Source of the DNA: Streptomyces globosus
GTDB taxonomy: Bacteria; Actinomycetota; Actinomycetes; Streptomycetales; Streptomycetaceae
Assembly (NCBI RefSeq): GCF_003325375.1
Contig: NZ_CP030862.1
Location: 4,281,501 to 4,345,500 of the forward strand
DNA: 64,000 bases
Direction of reading: 5' to 3'
In this document: positions 33,666 through 41,789 of the stretch, piece after piece
Position numbering within the stretch: position 1 is the first letter of the stretch
How the letters are laid out: the number at the start of each line of letters is the position of its first letter
Notes under the pieces: generated by a model
The model's database searches: none
Told to the model about the DNA's origin: nothing
What the model saw: the letters and a program-made list of their open reading frames with translations, nothing else
Position numbers and translations under genes: made by a program

Positions 33666-34370
33666 GTGGACTTCGTCGAGATACTTCCCGGGCGGCTGCA
33701 CCAGCTCCGCTTCCCGATCGGCCAGGCGTACCTGTGGCAGGACGCCGACGGCTCGCTGACCCTCGTGGACGCCGGCCACGCCGGCCGCGCCGCGGACGTG
33801 GAAGGGGCCCTGCGCTCACTCGGGCGGGATCCGGAGCGGCTGGAGCGGATCGTCCTGACGCACTGCCACCGCGACCACGTGGGCGCGGCGGAGGAGCTTG
33901 CCGGGCGCTGGGGCGCCCGGGTGGCGGCACACCGCCTGGACGCGCCGGTGATCCGCGGCGAGCGGCCCGTCCCGGAGCCGGTGCTGCTCGACTGGGAGGT
34001 GCCGCTGTACCGGCACGGGCTGGCGGTCCCCGAAGCGCCGCCGACCCGGGTCGACCGGGAGGTGGAGGACGGGGACGTGCTCCCGTTCGGCGGCGGCGCC
34101 GTCGTGGTGCACGCCCCCGGCCACACGCCCGGCAGCATCGGCGTCCACCTGCCGGAGTACGGGGTGCTGTTCACGGGCGACTGCGTCGCCGCGGTGGAGC
34201 GGGTGATGCCCGGCGTGTTCAACACCGACCGCGGGCAGGCGCTGGCCTCCTTCCGGCGCCTGGCCGCGCTGGAGCCGGCCGTGGCCTGCTTCGGGCACGG
34301 GGACCCGCTGACCCGGAACACCGCGGCCGCCCTCCTGGCCGCGGCGGCCGCAGAACCCGTCCTGCCCTGA
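33666..34370 (+). CDS. Metallo-beta-lactamase fold hydrolase
   Basis: The protein has 234 residues. The metal-binding signature LTHCHRDHVGAA (HxHxDH) is at about 64-75, the second His is in VHAPGHTPGSIG and the bridging Asp is in LFTGDCVA. A last His in ACFGHGDPL completes the site. This is the glyoxalase-II/RNase-Z-like general hydrolase group; the substrate is unknown. GTG 33666 is supported because TACGGT at 33653-33658 could be the -10 of a leaderless or near-leaderless transcript and the family start VDFVEILPGRLHQL follows at once. Confidence 0.88.
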   Translation: MDFVEILPGRLHQLRFPIGQAYLWQDADGSLTLVDAGHAGRAADVEGALRSLGRDPERLERIVLTHCHRDHVGAAEELAGRWGARVAAHRLDAPVIRGERPVPEPVLLDWEVPLYRHGLAVPEAPPTRVDREVEDGDVLPFGGGAVVVHAPGHTPGSIGVHLPEYGVLFTGDCVAAVERVMPGVFNTDRGQALASFRRLAALEPAVACFGHGDPLTRNTAAALLAAAAAEPVLP

Positions 34371-34420
34371 GGCCCGCCACCGGCCGCCGGAGTCTGTCCG
34401 GCGGATCACGGCCGGGCGGG

Positions 34421-34470
34421 CCGCGGCGTCCGGTGCGGTGCACCGCGAGGCGCCGTGCCGGACGCCGCGG
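34421..34470. repeat. Hairpin-forming dispersed repeat between convergent genes
   Basis: CCGCGGCGTCCGG (34421-34433) and CCGGACGCCGCGG (34458-34470) form a perfect 13-base stem. The 24-base loop contains the self-complementary GCGGTGCACCGC. The same core, GTCCGGTGCGGTGCACCGCG then GCCGTGCCGG, occurs inside the MITE-like element at 8263-8362 (with an insertion) and in diverged form at 16259. It lies between the MBL hydrolase and kinase/NUDIX stops and may act as a bidirectional terminator. Confidence 0.65.
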
Positions 34471-34489
34471 ACGCGGCCCCGGACTCGCC

Positions 34490-35527
34490 CTACGGCGTGG
34501 GGCGGCCAGCCTCCAGGTACAGCGGGCGGCCGCGCTCGCGGGCCCTCAGCGCCCAGCGCAGCCGTTCGTAGCGGACCGGCGGCAGGAGTCGCGCCGCCTC
34601 GGTCTCCGTGACGAACCGCCAGGCCCGCAGCTCCGGCCCCGGCAGCCGCAGCCGGGCCGCCTCCGCGGCAGCGAGCCTGCCGCCGTCGAACAGCAGCCGC
34701 AGGCCGCCGTATGCGGGGGGCGCCGGCGGCTCCCAGTCCACGACGAGCAGCCCCGGCATCCCGGCGAGTTCGACGCCGAGCTCCTCCGCCACCTCGCGGA
34801 CGCCCGCGCACGCGGGCGCCTCGCCCGGCTCCACCACTCCCCCCGGGAACTCCCAGCCCGCCTTGTACGTCGGATCCACCAGCAGGACCCGGTCCGCGTC
34901 GTCGAAGAGGAGCACCCCGGAGGCGACCGTCTCCCGCGTCGGCTCCGGCGTCTGGACGATGTCGCAGACGCCGGCCGCCTCGGTGCGGACGGCCTCGGCG
35001 ATCTTCTCGGCCGTCTCGCGCACGCTGAGCGCGCCGTTGTCGACGACGTGGGCGTCGCCCTTGAGCCAGTCGAGCGCCTGCTGGTAGGCGGGGATGTGGT
35101 CGTACGCCCACTGCCGCACCCGGAGGTCGGCCGCGGCCGTGTCCCCGGGCTCCTCGCGGGTGGCGATCCTTCGGCGCAGGATCGTTTCCTCAGGGGCCAG
35201 GAGCACGTGCCGCACCGTGATCCGGCGGGCTGCCAGCCCGCCGAAGATCTCGTCCCGGTACTCCTGGCGCAGCAGCGTCATCGGAACGACGAGCACACCG
35301 CCCGCCTCGGCCAGGAGCGCCGCCGCGGTCTCCACGACCAGGCGCCGCCAGCCGGGCAGGTCCTGGTAGTCCGCCACCTCCGCGCGGCGTTCGGGCGGCA
35401 GCAGCCGGAGCAGCCCCTCCCCGACGCGCTCGGGGTCGAACAGGGTGCTGCCCGGCAGGAGGCCGATCAGTTCGCGGGCCGTGCTGGTCTTCCCGGCGCC
35501 GAATGTGCCGTTGATCCAGACAATCAC
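34490..35527 (-). CDS. P-loop kinase (TmrB-like) fused to NUDIX hydrolase
   Basis: The protein has 345 residues. The N-terminal part (about 1-185) has the Walker A INGTFGAGKTSTAREL and the lead LLPGSTLFDPERVG, as in TmrB/TunK-type kinases linked to tunicamycin resistance and similar Streptomyces AAA proteins. The C-terminal part (about 195-330) is a NUDIX domain with GGVVEPGEAPACAGVREV-AEELGV, all acidic residues intact. VTETEAARLLPPVRYERL follows. Both active sites look complete. GTG 35527 has GGGGAAAAGGGG upstream. A fused phosphotransfer and pyrophosphate-cleaving enzyme suggests nucleotide metabolism or detoxification, but no substrate can be named. Confidence 0.85.
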   Translation of the reverse strand: MIVWINGTFGAGKTSTARELIGLLPGSTLFDPERVGEGLLRLLPPERRAEVADYQDLPGWRRLVVETAAALLAEAGGVLVVPMTLLRQEYRDEIFGGLAARRITVRHVLLAPEETILRRRIATREEPGDTAAADLRVRQWAYDHIPAYQQALDWLKGDAHVVDNGALSVRETAEKIAEAVRTEAAGVCDIVQTPEPTRETVASGVLLFDDADRVLLVDPTYKAGWEFPGGVVEPGEAPACAGVREVAEELGVELAGMPGLLVVDWEPPAPPAYGGLRLLFDGGRLAAAEAARLRLPGPELRAWRFVTETEAARLLPPVRYERLRWALRARERGRPLYLEAGRPTP

Positions 35528-35725
35528 GTCTACCCCTTTTCCCCTTGGCTCGTCCGGAGCCCCCAGTGGCCTGCCCGCACCACCCTGCCACGGAAACCCG
35601 GGGGCACCGGGAGGCTTGTCCCCGGGACCGCGGCGCGCACCGCCGGCGGGGCCGCCGAGCCATCAGACCGCCGCGGGCCCCCGGAGGCCGGGTTCCGCGC
35701 CGCAGATCCTCCGCACGCACGAACA

Positions 35726-35750
35726 CCGCGGGCCCCGTCCGGGCCCGCGG
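35726..35750 (-). terminator. Hairpin after DUF6986 gene
   Basis: CCGCGGGCCC, loop CGTCC, GGGCCCGCGG: a perfect 10-base stem 43 bases beyond the stop of the aldolase-like gene, before the next minus-strand gene. Confidence 0.65.
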
Positions 35751-35767
35751 TCGGGTCGGCGCCGTCG

Positions 35768-35809
35768 GGAGGTGGCCGTCCGGAGGTGGCCGTCAGGACG
35801 TGGCCGTCA
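35768..35809. repeat. 14-base tandem repeat spanning a stop codon
   Basis: GGAGGTGGCCGTCC, GGAGGTGGCCGTCA and GGACGTGGCCGTCA follow one another exactly, then degenerate. The stop of the DUF6986 gene (35793-35795) lies at the junction of units two and three, so the C-terminal residues TATS and the stop are repeat-derived. Confidence 0.7.
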
Positions 35810-37091
35810 GGGTGGCCGAGCGGCGCGGGATCGCGAAGGCGTCGAGCTCGGCACGGGTCAGGCCGGTGAGCGCGGTGACCTCCTCCGCGCCGACCGCGCC
35901 GCAGTCCAGGCCGCGGACCAGGTACCCGGCCAGGGCCTTCGCGGTGGCCGGCTCGTCCATCACGTCGCCCTCGATCCGGGCCACGTACGCCTTCAGGCGC
36001 GCGGCGGCCGCTTCCAGGCCCTCGCGGTAGAAGGTGAAGACGGCGGCGTAGCGCGTCGGGAGGTGGCCCGGGTGCATGTCCCAGCCCTGGTAGTAGGCGC
36101 GGGCCAGGGCGCGGCGGGTCAGCCCGTAGTGGAGCCTCCACGCCTCGTGGACCTTCTCGGTCGTGCCGACGGGCAGGACGTTCGTCGAGCCGTCGGAGAC
36201 GCGTACGCCGGTGCCGGCGGCGGCGACCTGCATGACGGCCTTGGCGTGGTCGGCAGCGGGGTGGTCGCTGGCCTGGTAGGCGGCCGAGACGCCGACGCAG
36301 GCGCTGTAGTCGAAGGTGCCGTAGTGCAGGCCGGTGGCCCGCCCCTTCGCGGCTTCGATCATGCGGGCGACGGTGGCGGTGCCGTCGGAGGCCAGGATGG
36401 ACTGGCTGGTCTCGATCTGGATCTCGAAGCCTATGCGGCCCGGGCGCAGGCCGCGGGCGGTCTCGAAGGCCTCCAGCAGCGCGACGAAGGCGGAGACCTG
36501 CTCGGCGTAGGTGACCTTGGGAAGGGTGAGGACGAGGCCGTCCGGCAGGCCGCCGTGCTCCAGGAGGCCCGACAGGAAGACGTCGGCGGTGCGGATGCCG
36601 CGGTCGCGGACGTTGGCCTCCATGCACTTCATGCGGATGCCCATGTAGGGGGCGTTGGTGCCGTTGGAGAAGGCCTGCGAGACGAGGCGGGCGGCGCGGG
36701 CGGCGGCCTGGTCCTCCTCCTCGTCGGAGCGGACGCCGAAGCCGTCCTCGAAGTCGACGCGCAGGTCCTCGATCGGCTCGCGCTGCAGCTTGGCGCGGAC
36801 GCGCTCGTGGACGGGGCCTGCGAGCTCCTCGCGGATGCCGAGCACCTTGGCGAAGGCGGCGGCGTCGGGCGCGTGCTCGTCGAGGGCGGCGAGGGCCTGG
36901 TCGCCCCACGAGCGGATCGTGTCCGCGGCGAACGCGTCGCCGGGCACGTAGACGGTGTGGACGGGCTGGCGGGTGCCGGGGTCGCCCGGGTAGTGGCGGG
37001 CGAGCTCCGCGTCCACCGGGGCGAGGGAGGCGCTGATGCCCTCGCTGACCGCGCCGGCGAGGCTCGTCGCCACCTTCTCCTGCTGACCCAT
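35793..37091 (-). CDS. DUF6986 protein, HpcH/HpaI aldolase / citrate-lyase-like
   Basis: This 432-residue protein has a PEP-utilising TIM-barrel fold like citrate lyase beta subunits and malate synthase-related proteins. IEDLRVDFEDGFG (acidic metal ligands), GIRMKCMEANVRDRG, LVLTLPKVTYAEQV and RIGFEIQIETSQSIL fit the HpcH/HpaI family. The Glu in EIQIET and Asp in DFEDG would bind Mg2+. It is longer than HpaI aldolases because of N- and C-terminal extensions, as in the group NCBI calls DUF6986. ATG 37091 is chosen for GAGGAGA 7 bases upstream. The reaction (a C-C lyase of 2-oxo or acyl-CoA compounds) is inference. Confidence 0.82.
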   Translation of the reverse strand: MGQQEKVATSLAGAVSEGISASLAPVDAELARHYPGDPGTRQPVHTVYVPGDAFAADTIRSWGDQALAALDEHAPDAAAFAKVLGIREELAGPVHERVRAKLQREPIEDLRVDFEDGFGVRSDEEEDQAAARAARLVSQAFSNGTNAPYMGIRMKCMEANVRDRGIRTADVFLSGLLEHGGLPDGLVLTLPKVTYAEQVSAFVALLEAFETARGLRPGRIGFEIQIETSQSILASDGTATVARMIEAAKGRATGLHYGTFDYSACVGVSAAYQASDHPAADHAKAVMQVAAAGTGVRVSDGSTNVLPVGTTEKVHEAWRLHYGLTRRALARAYYQGWDMHPGHLPTRYAAVFTFYREGLEAAAARLKAYVARIEGDVMDEPATAKALAGYLVRGLDCGAVGAEEVTALTGLTRAELDAFAIPRRSATLTATS

Positions 37092-37106
37092 CGTGCACTC
37101 TCCTCT

Positions 37107-37121
37107 TTCCGCTGTACGGAA
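37107..37121. promoter_or_regulatory. Small dyad upstream of DUF6986 gene
   Basis: TTCCG-CTGTA-CGGAA is a perfect 5-5-5 inverted repeat 16-30 bases before the start codon, overlapping the ribosome-site region. The spacing fits an operator of an IclR-like repressor; this is pattern inference only. Confidence 0.35.
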
Positions 37122-37200
37122 GCCTAGATCCGCATAGCAGAATTTAGTCACGGGGTTCCGCTCCGTCAATGGTCGCTCCGCGCTCCCCCGGATACGACTC

Positions 37201-37233
37201 GGGGCCGTGCGGTGACGATCACCACACGGCCCC
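37201..37233 (-). terminator. Strong hairpin after etfA
   Basis: GGGGCCGTG pairs with CACGGCCCC and, after one mismatch, GGTGA pairs with TCACC, leaving a CGA loop: a 14-pair stem. It starts 21 bases past the etfA stop. Confidence 0.75.
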
Positions 37234-37253
37234 GGGCGGGAGTCGGGCGCAGG

Positions 37254-38216
37254 TCAGCCCTTGCGCGCCTTGATCTCCTCGGTCAGCTGCGGGACGACCT
37301 CGAAGAGGTCGCCGACCACGCCGTAGTCCACGAGCTCGAAGATCGGAGCCTCGGCGTCCTTGTTGACGGCGACGATGGTCTTCGAGGTCTGCATGCCGGC
37401 GCGGTGCTGGATCGCGCCGGAGATGCCGGCGGCGACGTACAGCTGCGGGGAGACCGACTTGCCGGTCTGGCCGACCTGGTTGGTGTGCGGGTACCAGCCG
37501 GCGTCGACGGCGGCGCGGGAGGCGCCGACGGCGGCACCGAGGGAGTCGGCGAGCGCCTCGATGATCGAGAAGTTCTCGGCGCCGTTGACGCCGCGGCCGC
37601 CGGAGACCACGATCGCGGCCTCGGTCAGCTCGGGGCGGCCCGTCGACTCGCGCGGGGTGCGCGAGGTGACCTTGGTACCGGTGGCCAGGGCGCCGAAGGT
37701 GACGGCCAGGGCCTCGACGGCGCCGGCGGCCGGGGCGGCCTCGACCGGGGCCGAGTTCGGCTTCACGGTGATGACCGGGGTGCCCTTGGACACGCGGGAC
37801 TTGGTGGTGAAGGACGCGGCGAACGCGGACTGCGTCGCGACCGGGCCCTCGTCGCCGGCCTCGAGGTCCACGGCGTCGGTGATGATGCCGGAGCCGATGC
37901 GGACGGCGAGGCGGGCCGCGATCTCCTTGCCCTCGGCGGAGGACGGGACGAGCACGGCGGCGGGGGAAACAGCCTCGTGGGCGGCCTGGAGCGCGTCCAC
38001 CTTCGGTACGACGAGGTACTCGGCGAACTCGGGGGCGTCGGCGGTGAGGACCTTGACCGCACCGTGCTCGGCGAGCACGGCGGCGGTGCTCTCGGCACCG
38101 GCGCCCAGGGCGACGGCGACGGGCTCGCCGATGCGGCGGGCCAGGGTCAGCAGCTCGAGGGTGGGCTTGCGGACGGCGCCGTCCACGTGGTCGACGTAGA
38201 CGAGGACTTCAGCCAT
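37254..38216 (-). CDS. etfA: Electron transfer flavoprotein alpha subunit
   Basis: The 320-residue alpha subunit, with EtfB, carries electrons from acyl-CoA and other dehydrogenases to ETF-quinone oxidoreductase or another acceptor. The C-terminal FAD domain is complete: VVSGGRGVNGAENF, GASRAAVDAGWYPHTNQVGQTG, then LYVAAGISGAIQHRAGMQ and IVAVNKDAEAPIF. The N-terminal nucleotide-binding-like half begins MAEVLVYVDHVDG. It lies 60 bases downstream of etfB on the same strand, so it is almost certainly one operon. No ETF-QO or acyl-CoA dehydrogenase gene is in the window. Confidence 0.96.
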   Translation of the reverse strand: MAEVLVYVDHVDGAVRKPTLELLTLARRIGEPVAVALGAGAESTAAVLAEHGAVKVLTADAPEFAEYLVVPKVDALQAAHEAVSPAAVLVPSSAEGKEIAARLAVRIGSGIITDAVDLEAGDEGPVATQSAFAASFTTKSRVSKGTPVITVKPNSAPVEAAPAAGAVEALAVTFGALATGTKVTSRTPRESTGRPELTEAAIVVSGGRGVNGAENFSIIEALADSLGAAVGASRAAVDAGWYPHTNQVGQTGKSVSPQLYVAAGISGAIQHRAGMQTSKTIVAVNKDAEAPIFELVDYGVVGDLFEVVPQLTEEIKARKG

Positions 38217-38276
38217 GGGAGTGCTCCTGCGAATGCGAAGTAGTCAGGGGGCGATGTGGAGGGTGACGGCTGAAGC

Positions 38277-39062
38277 TCAGATGAACTTCTGGCCGGCCAG
38301 GAACTCGGCCAGCTGCTTGCCGCCCTCGCCCTCGTCCTTGACGATCGTGCCGGCCGTGCGGGCCGGACGCTGCGCGGCGGAGTCCACCGCGGTCCAGGCA
38401 CCCTCGAGGCCGACCTCGTCCGCCTCGATCTCCAGGTCGGACAGGTCCCAGGACTCGACCGGCTTCTTCTTGGCGGCCATGATGCCCTTGAAGGACGGGT
38501 AGCGGGCCTCGCCCGACTGGTCCGTCACGGAGACGACGGCCGGGAGGGAGGCCTCCAGCTGCTCGCTCGCGGAGTCGCCGTCGCGGCGGCCCGTCACGGT
38601 GCCGTCCTCCACCTTGACCTCGGAGAGCAGGGTGACCTGCGGAACGCCCAGGCGCTCGGCGAGGATCGCCGGGAGGACGCCCATGGTGCCGTCGGTCGAG
38701 GCCATGCCGGTGATGACCAGGTCGTAGCCGGCCTTCTCGACGGCCTTGGCCAGCACCAGCGAGGTGCCGATCACGTCGGTGCCGTGCAGGTCGTCGTCCT
38801 CGACGTGGATCGCCTTGTCGGCACCCATGGACAGCGCCTTGCGCAGGGCGTCCTTGGCGTCCTCGGGGCCGACCGTCAGGACGGTGATCTCGGCGTCGTC
38901 GGCCTCTTCCGCGATCTGGAGCGCCTGCTCGACCGCGTACTCGTCGAGCTCCGACAGCAGACCGTCGACGTCGTCGCGGTCGACCGTCAGGTCATCGGCG
39001 AAGTGCCGGTCGCCGGTGGCGTCGGGCACGTACTTCACACAGACAACGATCCTCAGGCTCAC
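38277..39062 (-). CDS. etfB: Electron transfer flavoprotein beta subunit
   Basis: This 261-residue partner of EtfA binds AMP in a buried site. Typical parts are SLRIVVCVKYVPDATGDRHF at the start, EYAVEQALQIAEEADDAEIT, LSMGADKAIHVEDDDLHGTD and the recognition-loop region LAERLGVPQVTLLSEVKVEDG. The Asp-rich composition is as in actinobacterial EtfB. GTG 39062 is supported by TAGGAGA 7 bases upstream. The first gene of the etfBA operon, it has a 204-base gap upstream, enough for its own promoter. Confidence 0.96.
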   Translation of the reverse strand: MSLRIVVCVKYVPDATGDRHFADDLTVDRDDVDGLLSELDEYAVEQALQIAEEADDAEITVLTVGPEDAKDALRKALSMGADKAIHVEDDDLHGTDVIGTSLVLAKAVEKAGYDLVITGMASTDGTMGVLPAILAERLGVPQVTLLSEVKVEDGTVTGRRDGDSASEQLEASLPAVVSVTDQSGEARYPSFKGIMAAKKKPVESWDLSDLEIEADEVGLEGAWTAVDSAAQRPARTAGTIVKDEGEGGKQLAEFLAGQKFI

Positions 39063-39266
39063 GCCGGCTCTCCTACCGCATCGTCTTGTTTCTGATACCG
39101 CCTTGTGCAGGCAGCATAGGCGCCTTTCGAGGGCGGACCCCGGTCGGGGCGGCCCCCGCTCCGACCGGAATGTTACTCGTCAGTACACCGCGGGTCCTCC
39201 CAGGAGGCAAGGCCGTCGAACTGTGATCTGTCCAACGCCGCCCCAACCATCCCCAGCAGGGACGAT

Positions 39267-39863
39267 TCAGTCACGCAGCGCGTTGAAGCGGCCCTGGTGG
39301 TACAGCAGGGGCCGGCCCTCGCCGCGCGGGTCCCCGGACACGACCTCGGCGATGACCACCCGGTGCGCGCCGGCCGGCACGCGGGCCACCACCCGGCACA
39401 CCAGCCACGCCAGCACCCCGTCCAGCAGGGGAACGCCGTGCGGGCCGGGAGCCCAGCCGGTGCCCGGCCCGAAGCGGTCCGCTCCGCTGCGGGCGAACAG
39501 GCCGGCCAGCTGCTGCTGGTGCTCGCCGAGTATGTGCACCCCGAGGTGCTCGCTGTCGCGGATGCCGGGCCAGCTGGAGGAGCCGGTCCCGATGGTGAAC
39601 GAAAGGAGCGGGGGGTCGGCGGAGACGGAGTTCAGGGAGGTCGCGGTGAAGCCGACCGGGCGGCCGCCGTCCTGGGCTGTGATCACGGCCACGCCGGCGG
39701 CGTGCTGCCGGAAGACCGAGCGCAGCAGCTCGGGCGAGCCGGGCAGGGCGGCGGCGGACGGCGCAGGCTCGGCCGCTGCGCGGGGCGCGGCGGGCCGGTC
39801 GGCGGTCGGGGGCGCGGCGGGATGCGGGAACTGTGCTGCGGTCCTGGTCGTTGGGCCCGTCAT
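39267..39863 (-). CDS. Flavin reductase (FMN/NADH) domain protein
   Basis: This 198-residue protein starts with an Ala/Pro-rich leader of about 45 residues and continues as a flavin-reductase-like split barrel: RSVFRQHAAGVAVITAQDGGRPVGFTATS-LNSVSADPPLLSFTI, then FARSGADRF and HRVVIAEVVSG. Such proteins supply reduced FMN to two-component monooxygenases, including sulfur-scavenging SsuD types. A short Cys-containing leader peptide lies 77 bases upstream, pointing to sulfur or cysteine control. No monooxygenase partner is adjacent. Confidence 0.85.
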   Translation of the reverse strand: MTGPTTRTAAQFPHPAAPPTADRPAAPRAAAEPAPSAAALPGSPELLRSVFRQHAAGVAVITAQDGGRPVGFTATSLNSVSADPPLLSFTIGTGSSSWPGIRDSEHLGVHILGEHQQQLAGLFARSGADRFGPGTGWAPGPHGVPLLDGVLAWLVCRVVARVPAGAHRVVIAEVVSGDPRGEGRPLLYHQGRFNALRD

Positions 39864-39940
39864 GAGGAGGCCTTTCTTCTGCTCTGCCGCGGAGGCGGCC
39901 GGCGCGGGCGCGCGGGATCGTCGTCGGGTGCCGGGGTCGT

Positions 39941-40021
39941 TCAGTACGCCCGACAGCGCGCGCTCGCGTGGCGGACGAGGTCCACGTGGACCCGCCCGTG
40001 AAGCAGGAGTTCGTACCGCAT
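39941..40021 (-). CDS. Short Cys-containing leader peptide (attenuator-type)
   Basis: This 26-codon ORF has a clear start at ATG 40019-40021. Its second half reads RVHVDLVRHASARCRAY. The (R/H)-x-H-V-D-L-x-R-x-x-S-A-x-C pattern is one I recognise from actinobacterial putative leader peptides placed before sulfur, cysteine and flavin-linked genes; translation stalling at the Cys codon is thought to control the downstream gene. The stop at 39941 is 77 bases from the flavin reductase start, a usual attenuator distance. The ribosome site is weak (CCAGGCTGG). The peptide itself is not expected to have a function. Confidence 0.72.
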   Translation of the reverse strand: MRYELLLHGRVHVDLVRHASARCRAY

Positions 40022-40119
40022 GCGGCCAGCCTGGCGATCTGCCGTGTACACAGTCAAGCCGGGGCGGCCAGATGCGAGGCGCGTCACGCTGTGTGCGGGC
40101 GCATGCACCGGCGCCGGGC

Positions 40120-40494
40120 TCACACCGCCTCGCCCAGTGCGGCGATCACGTCGGCCTTGCGGGGCATGCCGGCCGCGCGGCGGACGATCCGCCCGGCGGC
40201 GTCCAGGACCAGCACCGTGGGGGTCTTCTCGATGCCCAGGGCGCGGACCAGGCCGAGGTTGCGCTCCGCGTCGACCTCGATGTGGGCGACGCCGTCGACC
40301 ATTCCGGCGACCTCGGCGAGGATCCGCCGGGTGGCCCGGCAGGGCTGGCAGAAGGCACTGGAGAACTGCACCAGGCTGGCCCGCTCGCCGGGCTCCGCAC
40401 CGAGGTCGGCCGCGCCGAGCCGGTCCGGGGCCCCCGGCCGGCCGCCGTCCGCCGCGGGTCCGCCCCGTTCCCCCTGCACTGCCGCTCCCGTCAC
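40120..40494 (-). CDS. Thioredoxin-like protein
   Basis: The protein has 124 residues. The thioredoxin fold has the active site FSSAFCQPCRATR (CxxC with QP between the cysteines in place of GP) and the cis-Pro in GIEKTPTVLVLD. GTG 40494 follows GGACGAGGACG; the open frame upstream of it is not family-like. The first 40 residues are a poorly conserved Gly/Ala/Arg lead, so the true fold spans about 40-124. It lies upstream of the leader peptide on the same strand with a gap of 98 bases and may be an independent unit. It probably acts as a general disulfide reductase. Confidence 0.85.
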   Translation of the reverse strand: MTGAAVQGERGGPAADGGRPGAPDRLGAADLGAEPGERASLVQFSSAFCQPCRATRRILAEVAGMVDGVAHIEVDAERNLGLVRALGIEKTPTVLVLDAAGRIVRRAAGMPRKADVIAALGEAV

Positions 40495-40753
40495 TGTGCC
40501 GTCCTCGTCCCCTGCGGGCGCCCGCCGTCGGCGGCGGGCATCCCGTCCCGCATCATTGCAGTACGTCCGTCCGCCCGTACGAGCGCATCCGGCCCCGGGC
40601 GCATTCCCCGCGTGACGAGGATCTCGCCGGGGAAGGCCGTCCGGACTGGCCTCGCGCCCGCGGATGCGGCACCATCCCCATGGCCGCGTACCTACGCTGC
40701 CGTAACTTCCGGCCGGGAGCATTTCCCCAGGCAGAAAGCGGGGTCTCCCCAGC

Positions 40754-41476
40754 ATGGCTGAGCTCGTCTACCCCCCGGTGATCGGTGCAGCGCACGCGCT
40801 GTTCCGCGCCCTCGACATCCGCATCGACATGAAGGGCACCGAGCACATCCCGCGGCAGGGCGGTGCGGTCCTCGTGTCGAACCACATCGGCTACCTGGAC
40901 TTCGTCTTCGCCGGGCTGACGGCCCGCCCGCAGAAGCGCCTGGTGCGCTTCATGGCGAAGGAGTCGGTGTTCCGGCACAAGGTGTCGGGCCCGCTGATGC
41001 GCGCGATGAAGCACATCCCGGTGGACCGCAAGCAGGGCGAGGCGGCCTACCGGCACGCCCTGGAGTCGCTGCGCTCCGGCGAGATCATCGGCGTGTTCCC
41101 GGAGGCCACGATCTCGCAGTCCTTCACCCTCAAGAGCTTCAAGTCGGGCGCCGCCCGCATGGCGCAGGAGGCCGGGGTGCCGCTGATCCCGGTGGCGCTG
41201 TGGGGCACCCAGCGGCTGTGGACCAAGGGCCGCCCGCGGGACCTGAAGCGCAGCCACATCCCGGTGACACTGCGGGTCGGCGAGCCGATCGAGGCCCCGA
41301 CCGACCACTACGCCGGCGCGATCACCCGGCGGGTGCGGGAGCGCGTGCAGGAGCTGCTGGACTCGGCGCAGCGCGCCTACCCGGCCGCCCCGAAGGACTC
41401 CTCGGACTCCTGGTGGCTGCCCGCACACCTGGGCGGCACAGCCCCGACCCCGGCGCAGGTCAAGGAAGCCGGCTGA
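40754..41476 (+). CDS. 1-acyl-sn-glycerol-3-phosphate acyltransferase (PlsC-like)
   Basis: The protein has 240 residues. The acyltransferase motifs are complete: NHIGYLD (H44 and D49 of HX4D), a GVFPEATIS motif that binds the phosphate, and VPLIPVALWGTQRLW. It lacks long membrane segments, like other peripheral PlsC-type proteins. It esterifies lysophosphatidic acid, or a related lyso-lipid, from acyl-CoA or acyl-ACP. ATG 40754 starts MAELVYPPVIGAAHALF. A TACGCT element near 40690 could be its -10. A 9-base-stem hairpin about 75 bases downstream (41551-41571) is a likely terminator. Confidence 0.9.
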   Translation: MAELVYPPVIGAAHALFRALDIRIDMKGTEHIPRQGGAVLVSNHIGYLDFVFAGLTARPQKRLVRFMAKESVFRHKVSGPLMRAMKHIPVDRKQGEAAYRHALESLRSGEIIGVFPEATISQSFTLKSFKSGAARMAQEAGVPLIPVALWGTQRLWTKGRPRDLKRSHIPVTLRVGEPIEAPTDHYAGAITRRVRERVQELLDSAQRAYPAAPKDSSDSWWLPAHLGGTAPTPAQVKEAG

Positions 41477-41550
41477 CCACCAGCCACCGGGACGGGTGAA
41501 AAGCCGCCGGCGGCCGCGAAGCCCCCACCCCCGTGCGTCCGGCCGGGCTC

Positions 41551-41571
41551 CGCACCGCCGGCGGCGGTGCG
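41551..41571 (+). terminator. Hairpin downstream of plsC-like gene
   Basis: CGCACCGCC, loop GGC, GGCGGTGCG: a perfect 9-base stem, 75 bases past the stop at 41476, at the edge of a region with no intact gene (41477-42085). Confidence 0.5.
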
Positions 41572-41789
41572 CGGCGCCCCGTTCGCGCGTGGCGCAGGCG
41601 GCCGAGCAGTAGCGGCGCGCGCTGCCGGTACCGGTACCGGGGAAGAGCCGACCACGGCCGCCGCGGCGCAGGCGCCCCAGGCGGTCCGCCCGTGCTCCGT
41701 GAGCAGGCGGGCCATGGCCGGCGCCCCGGGGGCCGGGAACCAGACGCCGTCCCACATCCGCCCCAGTCGGCGTGCAGGTGCGGGGCGCG

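Noticed and set aside
40022..40119. A longer coding region in front of the leader peptide (frame from 40123)
   Set aside because: The upstream 34 codons of that frame lack family-like sequence, while the pattern from codon 35 matches known leader peptides with its own ATG.
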